A DNA stretch of 64,000 nucleotides from Kitasatospora azatica KCTC 9699 (GCF_000744785.1 NZ_JQMO01000003.1:124001-188000), one strand, 5' to 3'. Counted from the first letter of the stretch, positions 1 through 9,649 are shown. Notes: generated from the letters alone by a model not told the origin. Translations and numbers: made by a program.

Positions 1-1925
1 CCTCCTCCTTCGCCTACGACGGCGAAGGGAAGATGTCCTCCCGCACCGACGCCTCGGGCACCTCGTCCTACACCTACGACCAGGCCGGGCGACTGGCCAC
101 CATGGCCGACCCGGCCTCCGCGACGACCGCCACCTACGGCTACGACCGGGACTCCCAGCCCGTCACCGTCGGCTACGGGACCGGCAACAACAGCCGGACC
201 TACGGCTTCGACGCGCTGCACCGGATCACCAACGACACGGTGACCACCCCCGGTGGAGCAACCGTCGCCTCGGTCGCCTACTCCTACAACCTCGACGACC
301 AGCTGACCGCCAAGACCACCACGGGCTACGCGGGAGCGACCAACAACACCTACTCCTACGACCAGTCCGGGCGCCTGACCTCGTGGAACAACGGGACCAC
401 GAACACCGCCTACGCCTACGACGCCTCCGGCAACCGCACCCAGATCGGCTCCCGGGCGCAGACGTACGACGCCCGCAACCGGCTGATCTCGGACGGCACC
501 GCGAGCTACACGTACACGGCGCGCGGCACGATGTCCGGCAAGACCCCGAACGGATCGCAGACCACCGAGGTCATGCAGTTCGACGCGTTCGACCGCCTCA
601 AGGCGGACGGGGCGCAGACCTACTCCTACGACACGCTGGACCGGCTGCTGACCTCGGGGTCGAGCACGCTGGCCTACTCCGGCACCGGTGACTACGTCGC
701 CTCGGACGGCGCCGCCGGCTACGCGCGCGACCCCGGTGGTCTGATCACCGGCATCTCGCAGGGCGGCGTCCACAGCATCGCCCTGACGGACCAGCACGAC
801 GACCTGGTCGGCGACTTCGCCGCGGCAGGCACCGCGCTGGCCGACTCGGCGGCGTACGACCCGCTCGGCAACACCATCGCCACGGTGGGCACCAAGCACC
901 TGCTCGGGTTCCAGTCCGACTTCACGGACGCGACCACGGGCAAGGTGAACATGCTGTCCCGCTGGTACGACCCGTCGACCAGCAACTTCATCTCCCGCGA
1001 CACCTACAACCCCGACCACGTCGTCTCGGACCTGCCCGACCGCTACGCGGTCGACGGCATGGACCCGTGGTGGTCGGACCCGAACCCGAGCATCGCCCAG
1101 GACCGTTACGCCTACGCCGACGGCGACCCGCTCGCGTTCACCGACCCTGACGGCCACTGGGGCCTGCCGAAGTGGGTCAAGTCGGTCGGCCACGCGATCT
1201 CCAGCGGGGCCTCCGAGGTGGTCAACCACCCGATGAGCGCGCTGGCGACCGGCGCCAACTTCGTCTACCAGGTCTCCGGCGCGGCCGACGTGGTCAACTG
1301 CGCCACCCACCCGGGCTGGAGCAGCTGCGGCCAGGCGGCCCTCGCGGTCGCCTCGTACATCCCGGTGGTCGGCGAAGGCGCCATCGCCCTGCGCGGTGCC
1401 TCGCTCGCCATGAAGGGCGCCCGAATCGCCGGCCAGGTCGGCCGGGGCGCCCGGGCGATCAACGGCTCCATCTACGCCTACCACGTGTACAGCGACGTGC
1501 GCGCCGGCCACTACAAGCAGGCGTTCAAGGACGTCGCCACCGGCGTGGTCCTCGGCAAGCTCGGCAAGCACCTGCCCGGCGCCGCGCGTCGAGTCGGACA
1601 GAAGGCGAACTGGGCGATTGCCAAGGGCAAGGTCAGGCTCGGGGAAAAGGCCTACCTGAACGGCCGGGTGGGAGGACGGTCGAAGCTGTTCGGTGATGTC
1701 GGAGCCACCGCCCTGCGCAAGGGCGAACTGAAGGCCGGCCGAGAGCCGGGCAAGTCCGGCATCCTGAACAAGGGAAACCGGAACACCAAGTGGGCGATCG
1801 GCTGGAGCGCCCACAACAGGAACGGGACGACCCGAGTCGTGTTCCGGGCAAAGGTCGCCGGATACAAGATCGACATCATCCACGGGCCCCGGAGAGGACG
1901 CCACGAATTCAAGCACCAGTGGTGA
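1..1925 (+). CDS. RHS-repeat polymorphic toxin, C-terminal part (5' end outside window)
   Basis: The reading frame is already open at base 3, so this is the 3' part of a larger RHS protein. YD repeats of the YSYDxxGRL type run through about the first 250 visible residues. They are followed by an RHS core segment (LSRWYDPSTSNFISRDTY) and the closing RYAYADGDPLAFTDPDGH motif, the family signature that precedes a variable toxin tip. The last roughly 250 residues contain a hydrophobic Ala/Gly-rich segment and a basic tail ending KIDIIHGPRRGRHEF. RHS proteins encapsulate and deliver C-terminal toxins. The tail matches no toxin family I can name with confidence. The next gene downstream is the natural immunity candidate. 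Confidence 0.9.
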   Translation, partial: SSFAYDGEGKMSSRTDASGTSSYTYDQAGRLATMADPASATTATYGYDRDSQPVTVGYGTGNNSRTYGFDALHRITNDTVTTPGGATVASVAYSYNLDDQLTAKTTTGYAGATNNTYSYDQSGRLTSWNNGTTNTAYAYDASGNRTQIGSRAQTYDARNRLISDGTASYTYTARGTMSGKTPNGSQTTEVMQFDAFDRLKADGAQTYSYDTLDRLLTSGSSTLAYSGTGDYVASDGAAGYARDPGGLITGISQGGVHSIALTDQHDDLVGDFAAAGTALADSAAYDPLGNTIATVGTKHLLGFQSDFTDATTGKVNMLSRWYDPSTSNFISRDTYNPDHVVSDLPDRYAVDGMDPWWSDPNPSIAQDRYAYADGDPLAFTDPDGHWGLPKWVKSVGHAISSGASEVVNHPMSALATGANFVYQVSGAADVVNCATHPGWSSCGQAALAVASYIPVVGEGAIALRGASLAMKGARIAGQVGRGARAINGSIYAYHVYSDVRAGHYKQAFKDVATGVVLGKLGKHLPGAARRVGQKANWAIAKGKVRLGEKAYLNGRVGGRSKLFGDVGATALRKGELKAGREPGKSGILNKGNRNTKWAIGWSAHNRNGTTRVVFRAKVAGYKIDIIHGPRRGRHEFKHQW

Positions 1926-2003
1926 CACCTCGATGAAGAGTTCTCCGCAGTAAGGCAGTACGCGGCTCATCGCTCCGGACTGCACTACTCGGAGGCATCC
2001 GGT

Positions 2004-2040
2004 AGGGTGGCCCGGGCCTACGACAGGCCCGGGCCACCCT
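2004..2040 (+). terminator. Perfect 16-bp hairpin between toxin and immunity genes
   Basis: Arms 2004-2019 (AGGGTGGCCCGGGCCT) and 2025-2040 are exact reverse complements around the five-base loop ACGAC. There is no T-tract. It ends only 18 bases before the ATG of the next gene, so it lies in that gene's 5' leader. It could terminate toxin transcripts, or act as an attenuator or mRNA-stabilising structure that lets the downstream gene be expressed separately. Confidence 0.75.
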
Positions 2041-2058
2041 CGCCCCATAAGGTAGAAA

Positions 2059-2457
2059 ATGGATCTGACTGACACTTTCGCGGATATGTCTCGACTGATC
2101 GAGGCGGACTACAAAGAAACGGGAGTCACGGTCGAGCTGGTGGGGGTGGACCCAGAGCTCCTGCAAGTCACCGTGCAGGCCCCGGCAGGGCCGAAAATCT
2201 CAGTGCTCCCACTGGATTTCTCCGACGAGTTTCGAGTGCTCGTCAAGGAATACACTTTCGATTCAATTCCAGCGGGCTCCCTGGTTGACTTTGTTCGTGA
2301 GATCCTGGAACTTCGGGTGCGGGTCAAGGTCACCGGAAAGCTCATGAAGTGGGCCTGGCTGTCAATCGACGTCCGGGGGGAGACCTGGGAGGCCAGCAGG
2401 AGACTGAGGGGAGAACTGTCTTCCTGGGAGCAGACCCTGTTCGACTCCGGCAGGTAG
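2059..2457 (+). CDS. Candidate immunity protein for the RHS toxin
   Basis: This 132-residue acidic soluble protein starts at ATG 2059 after an AAGG-containing leader. It has no signal peptide or membrane segment and belongs to no family I recognise. The role is inferred from position: polymorphic toxin genes are normally followed directly by a small cognate immunity gene. Its base composition is noticeably less GC-rich than its neighbours (codons such as AAA, TTT and ATT are frequent), as is common for exchanged toxin/immunity cassettes. A housekeeping role cannot be excluded. Confidence 0.6.
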   Translation: MDLTDTFADMSRLIEADYKETGVTVELVGVDPELLQVTVQAPAGPKISVLPLDFSDEFRVLVKEYTFDSIPAGSLVDFVREILELRVRVKVTGKLMKWAWLSIDVRGETWEASRRLRGELSSWEQTLFDSGR

Positions 2458-2493
2458 ATCCGGGTCGGCGGAAGCAGGCCGAGACCCCCGGCT

Positions 2494-2618
2494 CCGTTCA
2501 CGGGTGACCCATCAGAATGCCCCCCGGGAGCCTCGCTGCACCTCCACGACCGTCAGACCAGTGAGCCACTGGCGCGCCGCCTCCCCGTAGTGGTGGGGTG
2601 TCCCCCACCCGTGAACGG
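2494..2618. repeat. Separated 12-bp inverted pair flanking about 100 bp
   Basis: CCGTTCACGGGT at 2494-2505 and its exact reverse complement at 2607-2618 enclose 101 bases in the gap between the immunity gene and the FUSC gene. No coding sequence is visible inside. It may be a small mobile-element relic or a long-range terminator stem. Confidence 0.4.
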
Positions 2619-2666
2619 CCCAGCGCGCGAACCCACCGACCGGTCACGGTGAGCACCGTCGCAGTG

Positions 2667-4577
2667 CTAAGCCGGCGTGAGCGCCAGGGCTTGGATCCGG
2701 TGCAGTTCGGTGAGGATGTCGTCCAGGGTGCGGCAGTCGGGGGCGGCCGGGCCGAGTTCGGGAGTGGTCGGGCCGCGGCCGTCCAGCGCGTCGGCGACGG
2801 CGGCCAGCGCCTCGGTGACCTGACGGACCGTCGGCTCGGCGGGCCGGGGCGCGCCGTGCTCCATCCGCACGGCGCAGGCGGTAGCGGCGTCGGCGATCCG
2901 TTCGGCGCCCGCGGCCATGCCCAGCCAGTCGTGCTGGGCGCCGGCGGCCAGCTCGGCGGCGGCGCTCTCGGCTGCCGCGCGGGCCTCGGCCAGCGAGTGG
3001 TAGGCGGCGCGGCGCAGGTCCGCGCGGCGCTCGGGGTGCTGCTGCTCGTCCTGTCCGTCGGTCAGCACGTGGTCGAGGTAGTCCAGGGTGTGCCGCAGGG
3101 CGTGCGCGGTGCGGTGCCCGACCCGGACCCGGGTGTCGGCCAGTCCCGGCAGGTGGCCGACCAGCAGCACGATGGCGCAGGCGATCGCGGTGTCGGCCAG
3201 CCGGGCACCGGCCGCCTGGGTGTCGCCGCCGACGCTGACGAAGCCGAGCACGGTGAGTGTGACCACGGCCGTCTGCAGCGCGAAGTGACGCGCCGCCGGC
3301 GGGATCAGCGCCCCGCAGCCGGCGACGAGGGCGACCGGCCACCACGGGCCACCGAGCACCCCGGCGACCAGGGCGAACAGCAGCACGGCGGCGCCGGTGC
3401 CGACGAAGCGGTTGACCACCCGTGAGAAGAGCGGACCGTAGTCGGGCTTGACCAGAAACGCGGCGGTGGCAGGCAGCCAGTACGCGTGGTCGGCGCGCAG
3501 CAGCAGCGCGACGGCGGCGCTCGCGGTGACGCAGACCGCGACCCGCAGGCCGTACTCACGCCCGGCCGGGCCGAGCGGGTGGACCCCGCGGCGGCGACGT
3601 ACGAACGTGTTGCCAGGCGGCGGCTGCACGGTGCTGCCCGCCGAGCCGAAGGCGAGGCAGGCCTGCAGCACGGCCCGGTCGAAGGCGCTGCGGGCCGCAC
3701 TGTCCGGCACCGGGGCCGGCAGCCGGCCGGGGTTGGCGTCGGCGCGGACGGCCTCGGCCAGCCGCCTGGGGCCCGAGGACAGCCGGGGCGGCAGCCGCTC
3801 GCCCTCCCAGAGCAGCGCCACGCTCGCCTCGCAGAGCGCCGCGGCGGCGGCGAACCGTTCGGTGAGCCGCTGCTCCCCCGCCCGGAGCGGACCCGGCCGG
3901 CGCAGCAGCTGGTGCAGGCGCAGCGCTTCGTCGGCCTTGTCCAACGCGACCGTCAGCCGGCGGCGGGCCGGCTCGGCCCCGGGGGTGCCGACCGCGTCCA
4001 GCGCATCGGCCAGCGCGTCGAAGACGGCGGCCACCGCCAGTCGTTCACCCGCGTGCCGGCCGCTCACCGCGCGCGCGGGGTGCAGCAGCAGGCTCAGCAG
4101 CAGGAGCCAGAGCGCGCCGACCAGGAACCAGCCGGCCCGGGCCCAGCCGGGCAGCGCCAACGGCATGCCGCTGGCGACGATGGTGAGCACCAGCAGTTGG
4201 ATGGCGGCCGCCGAACTGACCGGCCCGGCGACGCTGATCGCCCCGGAGACCAGCCCGACCGCGAAGAGCAGCGGCAGCACCCACCAGCCGCCCGGCCGGC
4301 CGAGCAGCAGGCCGAGCGCCCCGGCCAGTGCCGGTACGCCGATCTGCCGCAGGCCGGTGCGCCGGGTGCCGGGCCGGTCGTTGATCCCGGCGAACATCGC
4401 GCCGAGTCCGGCCAGCACGCCGGCCTGCCGGTGTCCGGTGGCGACCGCGAGCGCCAGCACCGGACCCATGCCCAGCACTCCGCGGGCCATCGCCGCCCAC
4501 GGCACCGGCAGGCGCTGCCAGCGCAGTGGGTGGACCAGCCAGCGGGGCGGCTCGGGTCGGCGTGTCGCTCTGCGCAC
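2667..4577 (-). CDS. FUSC-family membrane protein (aromatic acid exporter-like)
   Basis: This 636-residue protein has two hydrophobic halves of about six membrane segments each, separated by soluble regions. This is the architecture of FUSC (fusaric acid resistance/YccS-like) proteins. The second half carries the family-like segment HAYWLPATAAFLVKPDYGP before a run of transmembrane helices. Family members are proton-linked or passive exporters of aromatic carboxylic acids, or are of unknown substrate. It is transcribed alone, and the start at 4577 follows a GGAGG-type site. No partner membrane-fusion gene is present, as expected for a Gram-positive bacterium. The substrate is unknown. Confidence 0.85.
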   Translation of the reverse strand: MRRATRRPEPPRWLVHPLRWQRLPVPWAAMARGVLGMGPVLALAVATGHRQAGVLAGLGAMFAGINDRPGTRRTGLRQIGVPALAGALGLLLGRPGGWWVLPLLFAVGLVSGAISVAGPVSSAAAIQLLVLTIVASGMPLALPGWARAGWFLVGALWLLLLSLLLHPARAVSGRHAGERLAVAAVFDALADALDAVGTPGAEPARRRLTVALDKADEALRLHQLLRRPGPLRAGEQRLTERFAAAAALCEASVALLWEGERLPPRLSSGPRRLAEAVRADANPGRLPAPVPDSAARSAFDRAVLQACLAFGSAGSTVQPPPGNTFVRRRRGVHPLGPAGREYGLRVAVCVTASAAVALLLRADHAYWLPATAAFLVKPDYGPLFSRVVNRFVGTGAAVLLFALVAGVLGGPWWPVALVAGCGALIPPAARHFALQTAVVTLTVLGFVSVGGDTQAAGARLADTAIACAIVLLVGHLPGLADTRVRVGHRTAHALRHTLDYLDHVLTDGQDEQQHPERRADLRRAAYHSLAEARAAAESAAAELAAGAQHDWLGMAAGAERIADAATACAVRMEHGAPRPAEPTVRQVTEALAAVADALDGRGPTTPELGPAAPDCRTLDDILTELHRIQALALTPA

Positions 4578-4729
4578 GATCCTCCTTCAAGGGGGTGTTC
4601 TGGCAGCTTAGGCGGCTGAATTGTCCGGGCTGCTGCTGGTCCGTTACCGCCAGGTGTCGACCTACGGCCACGTCATGCCCACGGCCTCCGCCGGGGCGGC
4701 TGTCCCCTCCCCCGAAGCGCTTGAGGTCC

Positions 4730-5020
4730 TCAGGTCGAGGACTGCAGGAGGACCTGCTCACCCTCTCCGTTCGGCTCCTCGAAGTTGGTCAGGTAGCGGT
4801 TGAACAGCTGCGGATCGCCGCGGGCAGCGAAGTGCTGCTGCTCGGCCGGGACGGGTCGGTGCGGGCGGAGCGGCTCGTCCGGCAGCCGAACGTCCAGGAC
4901 GGCCACCTGGGGCCGCAGCTCCGGGATCCGGGCGGCGCCCGGGCACCGGTGGCGGCCTCGCCGACCGCGTCGATACCGCTGCCCAGTGGTGTCCTCGGGT
5001 CGCAGACGGGACGCTGGAGA
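4730..5020 (-). pseudogene. Decayed DevR/NarL-type response regulator receiver fragment
   Basis: Two minus-strand frames together read GIDAVGEAATGA followed by ARIPELRPQVAVLDVRLPD. This is the first part of a NarL/DevR-family receiver domain, including the phospho-acceptor Asp segment (AVLDVRLPD). The frame changes in between, and after LDVRLPD the sequence no longer resembles a receiver, with no HTH_LuxR domain. The rest of the 4578-5021 gap shows no gene. The fragment sits among genes that resemble a DevR/OsdR regulon. Confidence 0.6.
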
Positions 5021-5021
5021 C

Positions 5022-5717
5022 ATGAGGGAGCGCCGACCCGGGGTGGTGCCACATGCTGTCGGCGCGGCGGCCGCCGCGCTGGCCGGCTACCGCGTGTTCG
5101 TCCGGCCACGGCTGCTGACCTGGGGTGCGACCGACGACGAAGCCGCTCGCCGCTTTCCCGGTGACGAGCTCATCCCCGCTGCCGGCAGCTCGTCGACGAT
5201 GGCCACGACCCTGCCCGCGCCACCCGAGGAGGTCTGGCCCTGGCTGGTGCAGATGGGCTGCAACCGTGCCGGCTGGTACAGCTGGAACCGCTTGGACAAC
5301 GGCGGAAGGCCCAGCGCGGATCGGATCGTGCCGAAGTGGCAGCAGCTGGAGGTCGGCCAGCGGCTGGACTCCGTACCCAGCGGCCGCTCCTGGTTCACGG
5401 TCGCGCTGCTCGTGCCCGGGCGGACCCTGGTGCTGCGGGCACAGCTCGAACTGCCCTCCGGCCGCCCCTTCGAGGCGCGGAGCGGGGCCCCGCCGAGGGC
5501 GTTCGTCGATTCGCTCTGGGGCTTCCACCTCGCGCCCGTCCCCGGCGGCCACACCCGTCTGGTGGTCCGTTCGCGCTCCCGCAGCCGCCCGCGCCCGCTG
5601 ACCCGGCCCCTCGACCTGCTGTTCGGCGAGCCCGCCCACCTGATCATGCAGACCCGCCAGTTCCGCACTCTGCGTGCACGAGTCGGCGCGCCACAGGGGA
5701 CCGAGCCACCGCCGTGA
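5022..5717 (+). CDS. SRPBCC (START-like) family protein
   Basis: This 231-residue protein starts at ATG 5022. A short hydrophobic N-terminal stretch (VGAAAAALAGYRVFV) is followed by a helix-grip domain with PAPPEEVWPWLVQMG and GRAGWYSWNRLDN, typical of bacterial SRPBCC proteins with lipid or hydrophobic ligands. The C-terminal part has HLAPVPGGHTRLVVRSRSR. No catalytic function can be assigned. It lies 86 bp upstream of a universal stress gene on the same strand and may be cotranscribed with it. Confidence 0.8.
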   Translation: MRERRPGVVPHAVGAAAAALAGYRVFVRPRLLTWGATDDEAARRFPGDELIPAAGSSSTMATTLPAPPEEVWPWLVQMGCNRAGWYSWNRLDNGGRPSADRIVPKWQQLEVGQRLDSVPSGRSWFTVALLVPGRTLVLRAQLELPSGRPFEARSGAPPRAFVDSLWGFHLAPVPGGHTRLVVRSRSRSRPRPLTRPLDLLFGEPAHLIMQTRQFRTLRARVGAPQGTEPPP

Positions 5718-5802
5718 CTCGGTCGACTCGGCCTGGGCCGAAGCCCGGACCAGGGAATCGGGCGGGGCCGCGCTCGTCCTACGGAACCGAAGGGAATTGA
5801 CG

Positions 5803-6657
5803 ATGGGCAAGCCCGTCATCGTGGGAGTGGACTCCTCCCGGGCGAGCAGGGACGCGCTCGACTGGGCGGCCGGCGAGGCGTCGCTGCGCGGCGAGCCGCT
5901 GAGCGTCCGGCACATCTGGGGGGAGGAGACCGTGAAAGCCCCCGACGGCGGGGAGTCGCCGCCCACCAGGGAGGCCGGCGAGGCGCTGCTCGACGAGGCC
6001 CTCGCGCGGACCCTGCGCCAGTACCCGGACATGGAGGTCACGATCGAGCTGCTGGACGGCCTGCTGCGCGACGCGATGACCGAGGCGGCGCACGGCGCGG
6101 ACCTGCTGGTCCTGGGCGCGCGCGGCTCGGGCGGGTTCCCCGGGCTGCTGGTCGGTTCCACCAGCCTCTTCGTCGCCGCGCGCGCGGCCTGCCCGCTGGT
6201 TGTGGTCCGACCCGTTGACCCCGGTCCTGGCCGCGGCGGGGTGGTCGCGGGCGTCCACGGCGACCACGGTGACGCGGAAGTACTGGCGTTCGCCTTCGAC
6301 TTCGCCCAGCGGCGGGACCTGCCGCTGCTCGCCGTGCACGCCTGGTCCTACCCGCTGATCACCATGCCCGGCCACGCCAGCCCGCCGGTCTTCGAGGAGA
6401 GCCACATCGCCGCCGAGCGGGACCGGCTGATCGCCGAGGTCCTGACCGGCTGGCGCGAGCGGTACCCGCAGGTCGACGTCACCGCGACGGCCGTGCGCGC
6501 CCAGCCGGCCGGGGAGTTGGTCGCCCGCTCGCGCGAGAACCAGCTGCTCGTCGTGGGCCGCCACGGCGAGCCGCACGGCCCGCTCGGCCGCCTGGGCTCC
6601 ACGAGCCAGGCCACCGTCCTGCACGCGAACTGTCCCGTCGCCGTCGTCCCCACCTGA
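5803..6657 (+). CDS. Universal stress protein, tandem UspA domains
   Basis: The 284-residue protein has two UspA domains. Both retain the ATP-binding G-x2-G-x9-G(S/T) pattern: GARGSGGFPGLLVGST in the first and GRHGEPHGPLGRLGST in the second. Each domain ends in a CPLVVV or CPVAVV strand. The ATG at 5803 is chosen because GAAGGG lies 7-13 bases upstream and the protein begins MGKPVIVGVDSS, the standard first strand. Tandem Usp proteins in actinomycetes and mycobacteria are typically induced in hypoxia and stationary phase. Confidence 0.93.
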   Translation: MGKPVIVGVDSSRASRDALDWAAGEASLRGEPLSVRHIWGEETVKAPDGGESPPTREAGEALLDEALARTLRQYPDMEVTIELLDGLLRDAMTEAAHGADLLVLGARGSGGFPGLLVGSTSLFVAARAACPLVVVRPVDPGPGRGGVVAGVHGDHGDAEVLAFAFDFAQRRDLPLLAVHAWSYPLITMPGHASPPVFEESHIAAERDRLIAEVLTGWRERYPQVDVTATAVRAQPAGELVARSRENQLLVVGRHGEPHGPLGRLGSTSQATVLHANCPVAVVPT

Positions 6658-6689
6658 CCTGCGGCGCCACCTCCGGACACGCGCGGTGC

Positions 6690-6898
6690 CTAGTCGGGAG
6701 CGCGGCGGCGTCGCTGCGGGTGCGGGTGCGCCCGGCGAGCTTGATGTGGCCCCGCTCGCACCTGACGTGCAGCACACCGGCGGCCTCTCCCGAGCCCGGG
6801 ATGAGGGCCAGGGCCAGTGCTTCGTCGCGGATCGCCTCGTCGTCGCGGCGCAGCGCGTCCAGCAGGTACCCGCGAGGAGTCGGTCGGCGTGTCGTCAA
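6690..6898 (-). pseudogene. Truncated BON-domain fragment of a CBS-BON protein
   Basis: The minus-strand frame from 6898 reads YLLDALRRDDEAIRDEALAL and then VLHVRCERGHIKLAGRT. This matches the junction between the CBS and BON domains in the intact genes at 13543-14361 and 14700-15398. The N-terminal CBS pair is missing and the BON domain breaks off after about 70 residues. I read it as a relic of a third CBS-BON gene. Confidence 0.5.
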
Positions 6899-6919
6899 GG
6901 ACGCTGTGGTTCATGGCAG

Positions 6920-9649
6920 TCACTCCTGAGCGGTGGCGGCCGGTCGGCGCAGTCGGCGCAGGTAGGGGTCGAAGGCCGGCCGGGGTTCCAGGCGGACCCG
7001 GGCGTCGACGCAGAGCAGGCCGCCGGGCCGGGCGATCAGCGGGTTGAGGTCGGCCTCGGCGAGCTGCGGCAGGTCGGTGGCGAGGCGGGAGAGGCCGGCG
7101 AGCACCCGCCGCAGCGCCGCCAGGTCGACCGGCGGGGTGCCGGGTCGGCCCAGCAGCAGTGGGGCAGCGCGCAGTTCGCTGATCATCGTGGTCAGGTCGC
7201 GCTCGGTGAGCGGGGCGAGCCGGGCCGTGCGGTCGTCCAGCAGGTCGGTGGCGGTGCCGCCCAGGCCGAGCATGACCAGCGGGCCGAACACCTGGTCCTG
7301 GACCACTCCGGCGAGCAGTTCGAGCCCGGGGGCGGCCATCGGCTGCACCACGACACCGGCCATGGAGTCGCCGAAGCGCTCCTCGAAGTCGCGGTACGCG
7401 GCGCGGACCTCGTCGGCGCCGCGCAGGCCGGTGCGGACGGCGTCCGCCGCGCTCTTGTGGACCTGCTCGGGCCAGTACGCCTTGAGCACGACCTTGCCGT
7501 CGTGGCCGAGTTGACCCAGCGTCCGGACGGCGAGCAGCACGTCGTGCTCGCCCCGTGCCCAGATCGACGTGGTGAGCGGCAGGTCGTAGCAGTCCAGCAG
7601 GTCGGCCGTCTCCTTCGGATCGAGCCAGCCACCCTGCGGATGATCGGCGAGGAAGGCGGCAGCCAGGTGTTGGGCCACGGCGCTGTCGGCGGTGTCAGGG
7701 ACGGCGTCGGGCGAGGGCGGCTCGGCCAGCCGGCGGGCGCGGTCGCGGGCATGGGCGAGGGCGCGAGCGGCTGCCGCCGGGTCGGCGTAGGCGGGGAGCC
7801 GGCCGCCGTCCGCGCAGGTCAGGTATCGCACGGGCGCCTCCTGGTCGGGCAGTACGGCGACGACCGGAACGCCCCGCCGGGCGGGGTGGTCGAGCAGGGC
7901 CTGGAGGGGTCCCGGCCCGGTTCCCAGCGCGGTCGGCACGATCGCCACCAGTAGCGCGTCGATCTCCCGACGCTTCGTCAGCCCGTCAATGCACTGGGCG
8001 AGTTCTCTCGATCCGACAGCCGCCGTGGTGTCCACCGGATTGCTCGTCCCGGCGCCGTCCGGCAGCAGACCGGCCAGCTCGGCCGCCGTCGCGGCTGGCA
8101 GTACGGGAAGGCTCAACCCTGCCTCGGCGCAGGCGTCGGCGGCCAGGATGCCGATCCCGCCCGCGTTGGAGACCACGGCGACCGCTCCCCGCGCGCCGGG
8201 CAGCGGTTGGGCGTGCAACAGGGCGGCCGTCTCGACGAGTTCGGCGATGCTGCGGGTGGCGGTGATGCCGGCCTGGCGGAAGAGCGCCTCGCGGGTCACC
8301 GTCGGGGTCGCTGCGGCGGCGGTGTGCGAGGCGGCGCCCCGTCGGCCGGCCGCCGAGCGTCCGGCGTCCACGGTGAGCACCGGTAGGGTGCGGGTGACCC
8401 GGCGGGCGGTGCGAGAGAAGCCGCGCGGGTTGCCGAAGGACTCCAGGTGCAGCAGCGCCAGGTCGGTGCGGCCGTCGCCCTCCCACCACTGCAGCAGGTC
8501 GTTGCCGCTGACGTCGTACTTGTCGCCGAGCGAGACGAAGCTGGAGACCCCGATGCCGAGGCGGGCCAACTGCCCGAGCAGGGCGATGCCGACGCCGCCG
8601 GACTGCACCGCGACCCCGGCCGTGCCGGGCAGGGCGGCGGCCCCACCGAACTCGGCGTCCAGGCGCACCGCCGGGTCCAGTTGCGCGATTCCCAGGCTGT
8701 TCGGGCCGACCAGCCGGATGCTGTGCCGTCGGCAGGCGTGCATCAGCAGCCGGGCCTGGTCGGCGTCCAGTCCCGCGGTGAGCACCACCAGCGCACGCAC
8801 CCCGGCGGCGCCGCACTCCTCGGCTGCTCCTGCCACCACCTCGGCCGGCACCGCCAGCACGGCGAGGTCCGGGGTACCGGGCAGGGAGGCGAGCGACGGG
8901 TAGGCGGCCTCTCCGGCCACCCGCTGAGCGTAGGGGTTGACCGCCCACAGCTTGCCGCTGAACCCGTTCTGCCGGATCTTCCGCAGCACCGCCTGCCCGA
9001 CCGAGCCGGGCCTGCGGGAGGCGCCGACCACCGCGACCGAACGCGGCCGTAGCAGCGCCGAGAGACTCGCGACGTCGGCGGCCCGGCCGCGCTGGTCGAC
9101 GGCCTCCTGATAGTGCTCCTCGTCCTCGTCCAGCGGCACCACCACCCGGATCTCGCCCTGTTCGTAGCGCCGGTGGACGGGCAGGCCGAGGTCGGTGAAG
9201 AGCCGGTGCACCGCAAGGTTGTCGGCCAGCGTGTCCGCCTCGAACCGCTGGACCCCGCGTTTGCGGGCTGCGTGAACCAGGTGCTCGATCAGCAGGGTTC
9301 CGACTCCCCGGTGCTGCCAGGCGTCCGCGACCGCCAGTGCGAGTTCAGCGGCTTCAGGACGGCCCTCGACCGGTTCGCAGTCCGCCTCCCCGACCAGCTC
9401 ACCGTCCACCCAGGCCCCCAGCACCAGCAGCTCGGACCGCTGCGGCCCGCACAGCCGGTCGGCGGTCATCTGCGGTGCTCGGCGGCTGGCGCCGAAGAAC
9501 CGCAGCCGACGGCTGCCCTCGGACATCCGCTCGGCGTGCAGGTCGAGCACGGCGGCATGGTCGGCCGGACCGATCGGGCGGATCGTGGCGGTGGTGCCGT
9601 CGGCGAGCAGTGCTTCGACGGCATGCGGCGGGTACTGGACGGTAGGCAT
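6920..9649 (-). CDS. GNAT acetyltransferase fused to ADP-forming acyl-CoA synthetase (Pat-like protein acetyltransferase)
   Basis: The 909-residue protein has an N-terminal GNAT domain (about 1-165; acetyl-CoA-binding region QHRGVGTLLIEHLV). It is followed by a CoA-binding Rossmann domain starting RPRSVAVVGASRRPGSVG, succinyl-CoA-ligase-like domains with RRGAASHTAAAA, and a C-terminal ATP-grasp domain (VVLKAYWPEQVHKS, EADLNPLI). This order, GNAT first, occurs in actinobacterial protein acetyltransferases related to PatZ/Pat, which acetylate acyl-CoA synthetases. Whether the synthetase half is active cannot be judged. The gene is divergent from the HTH-PPOX gene, and a 14-bp dyad lies between them. 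Confidence 0.9.
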   Translation of the reverse strand: MPTVQYPPHAVEALLADGTTATIRPIGPADHAAVLDLHAERMSEGSRRLRFFGASRRAPQMTADRLCGPQRSELLVLGAWVDGELVGEADCEPVEGRPEAAELALAVADAWQHRGVGTLLIEHLVHAARKRGVQRFEADTLADNLAVHRLFTDLGLPVHRRYEQGEIRVVVPLDEDEEHYQEAVDQRGRAADVASLSALLRPRSVAVVGASRRPGSVGQAVLRKIRQNGFSGKLWAVNPYAQRVAGEAAYPSLASLPGTPDLAVLAVPAEVVAGAAEECGAAGVRALVVLTAGLDADQARLLMHACRRHSIRLVGPNSLGIAQLDPAVRLDAEFGGAAALPGTAGVAVQSGGVGIALLGQLARLGIGVSSFVSLGDKYDVSGNDLLQWWEGDGRTDLALLHLESFGNPRGFSRTARRVTRTLPVLTVDAGRSAAGRRGAASHTAAAATPTVTREALFRQAGITATRSIAELVETAALLHAQPLPGARGAVAVVSNAGGIGILAADACAEAGLSLPVLPAATAAELAGLLPDGAGTSNPVDTTAAVGSRELAQCIDGLTKRREIDALLVAIVPTALGTGPGPLQALLDHPARRGVPVVAVLPDQEAPVRYLTCADGGRLPAYADPAAAARALAHARDRARRLAEPPSPDAVPDTADSAVAQHLAAAFLADHPQGGWLDPKETADLLDCYDLPLTTSIWARGEHDVLLAVRTLGQLGHDGKVVLKAYWPEQVHKSAADAVRTGLRGADEVRAAYRDFEERFGDSMAGVVVQPMAAPGLELLAGVVQDQVFGPLVMLGLGGTATDLLDDRTARLAPLTERDLTTMISELRAAPLLLGRPGTPPVDLAALRRVLAGLSRLATDLPQLAEADLNPLIARPGGLLCVDARVRLEPRPAFDPYLRRLRRPAATAQE

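Noticed and set aside
2598-4619. Plus-strand frames opposite the FUSC gene
   Set aside because: They are Arg/Gly/Gln-rich shadows with no domain; the minus-strand gene has clear membrane helices.
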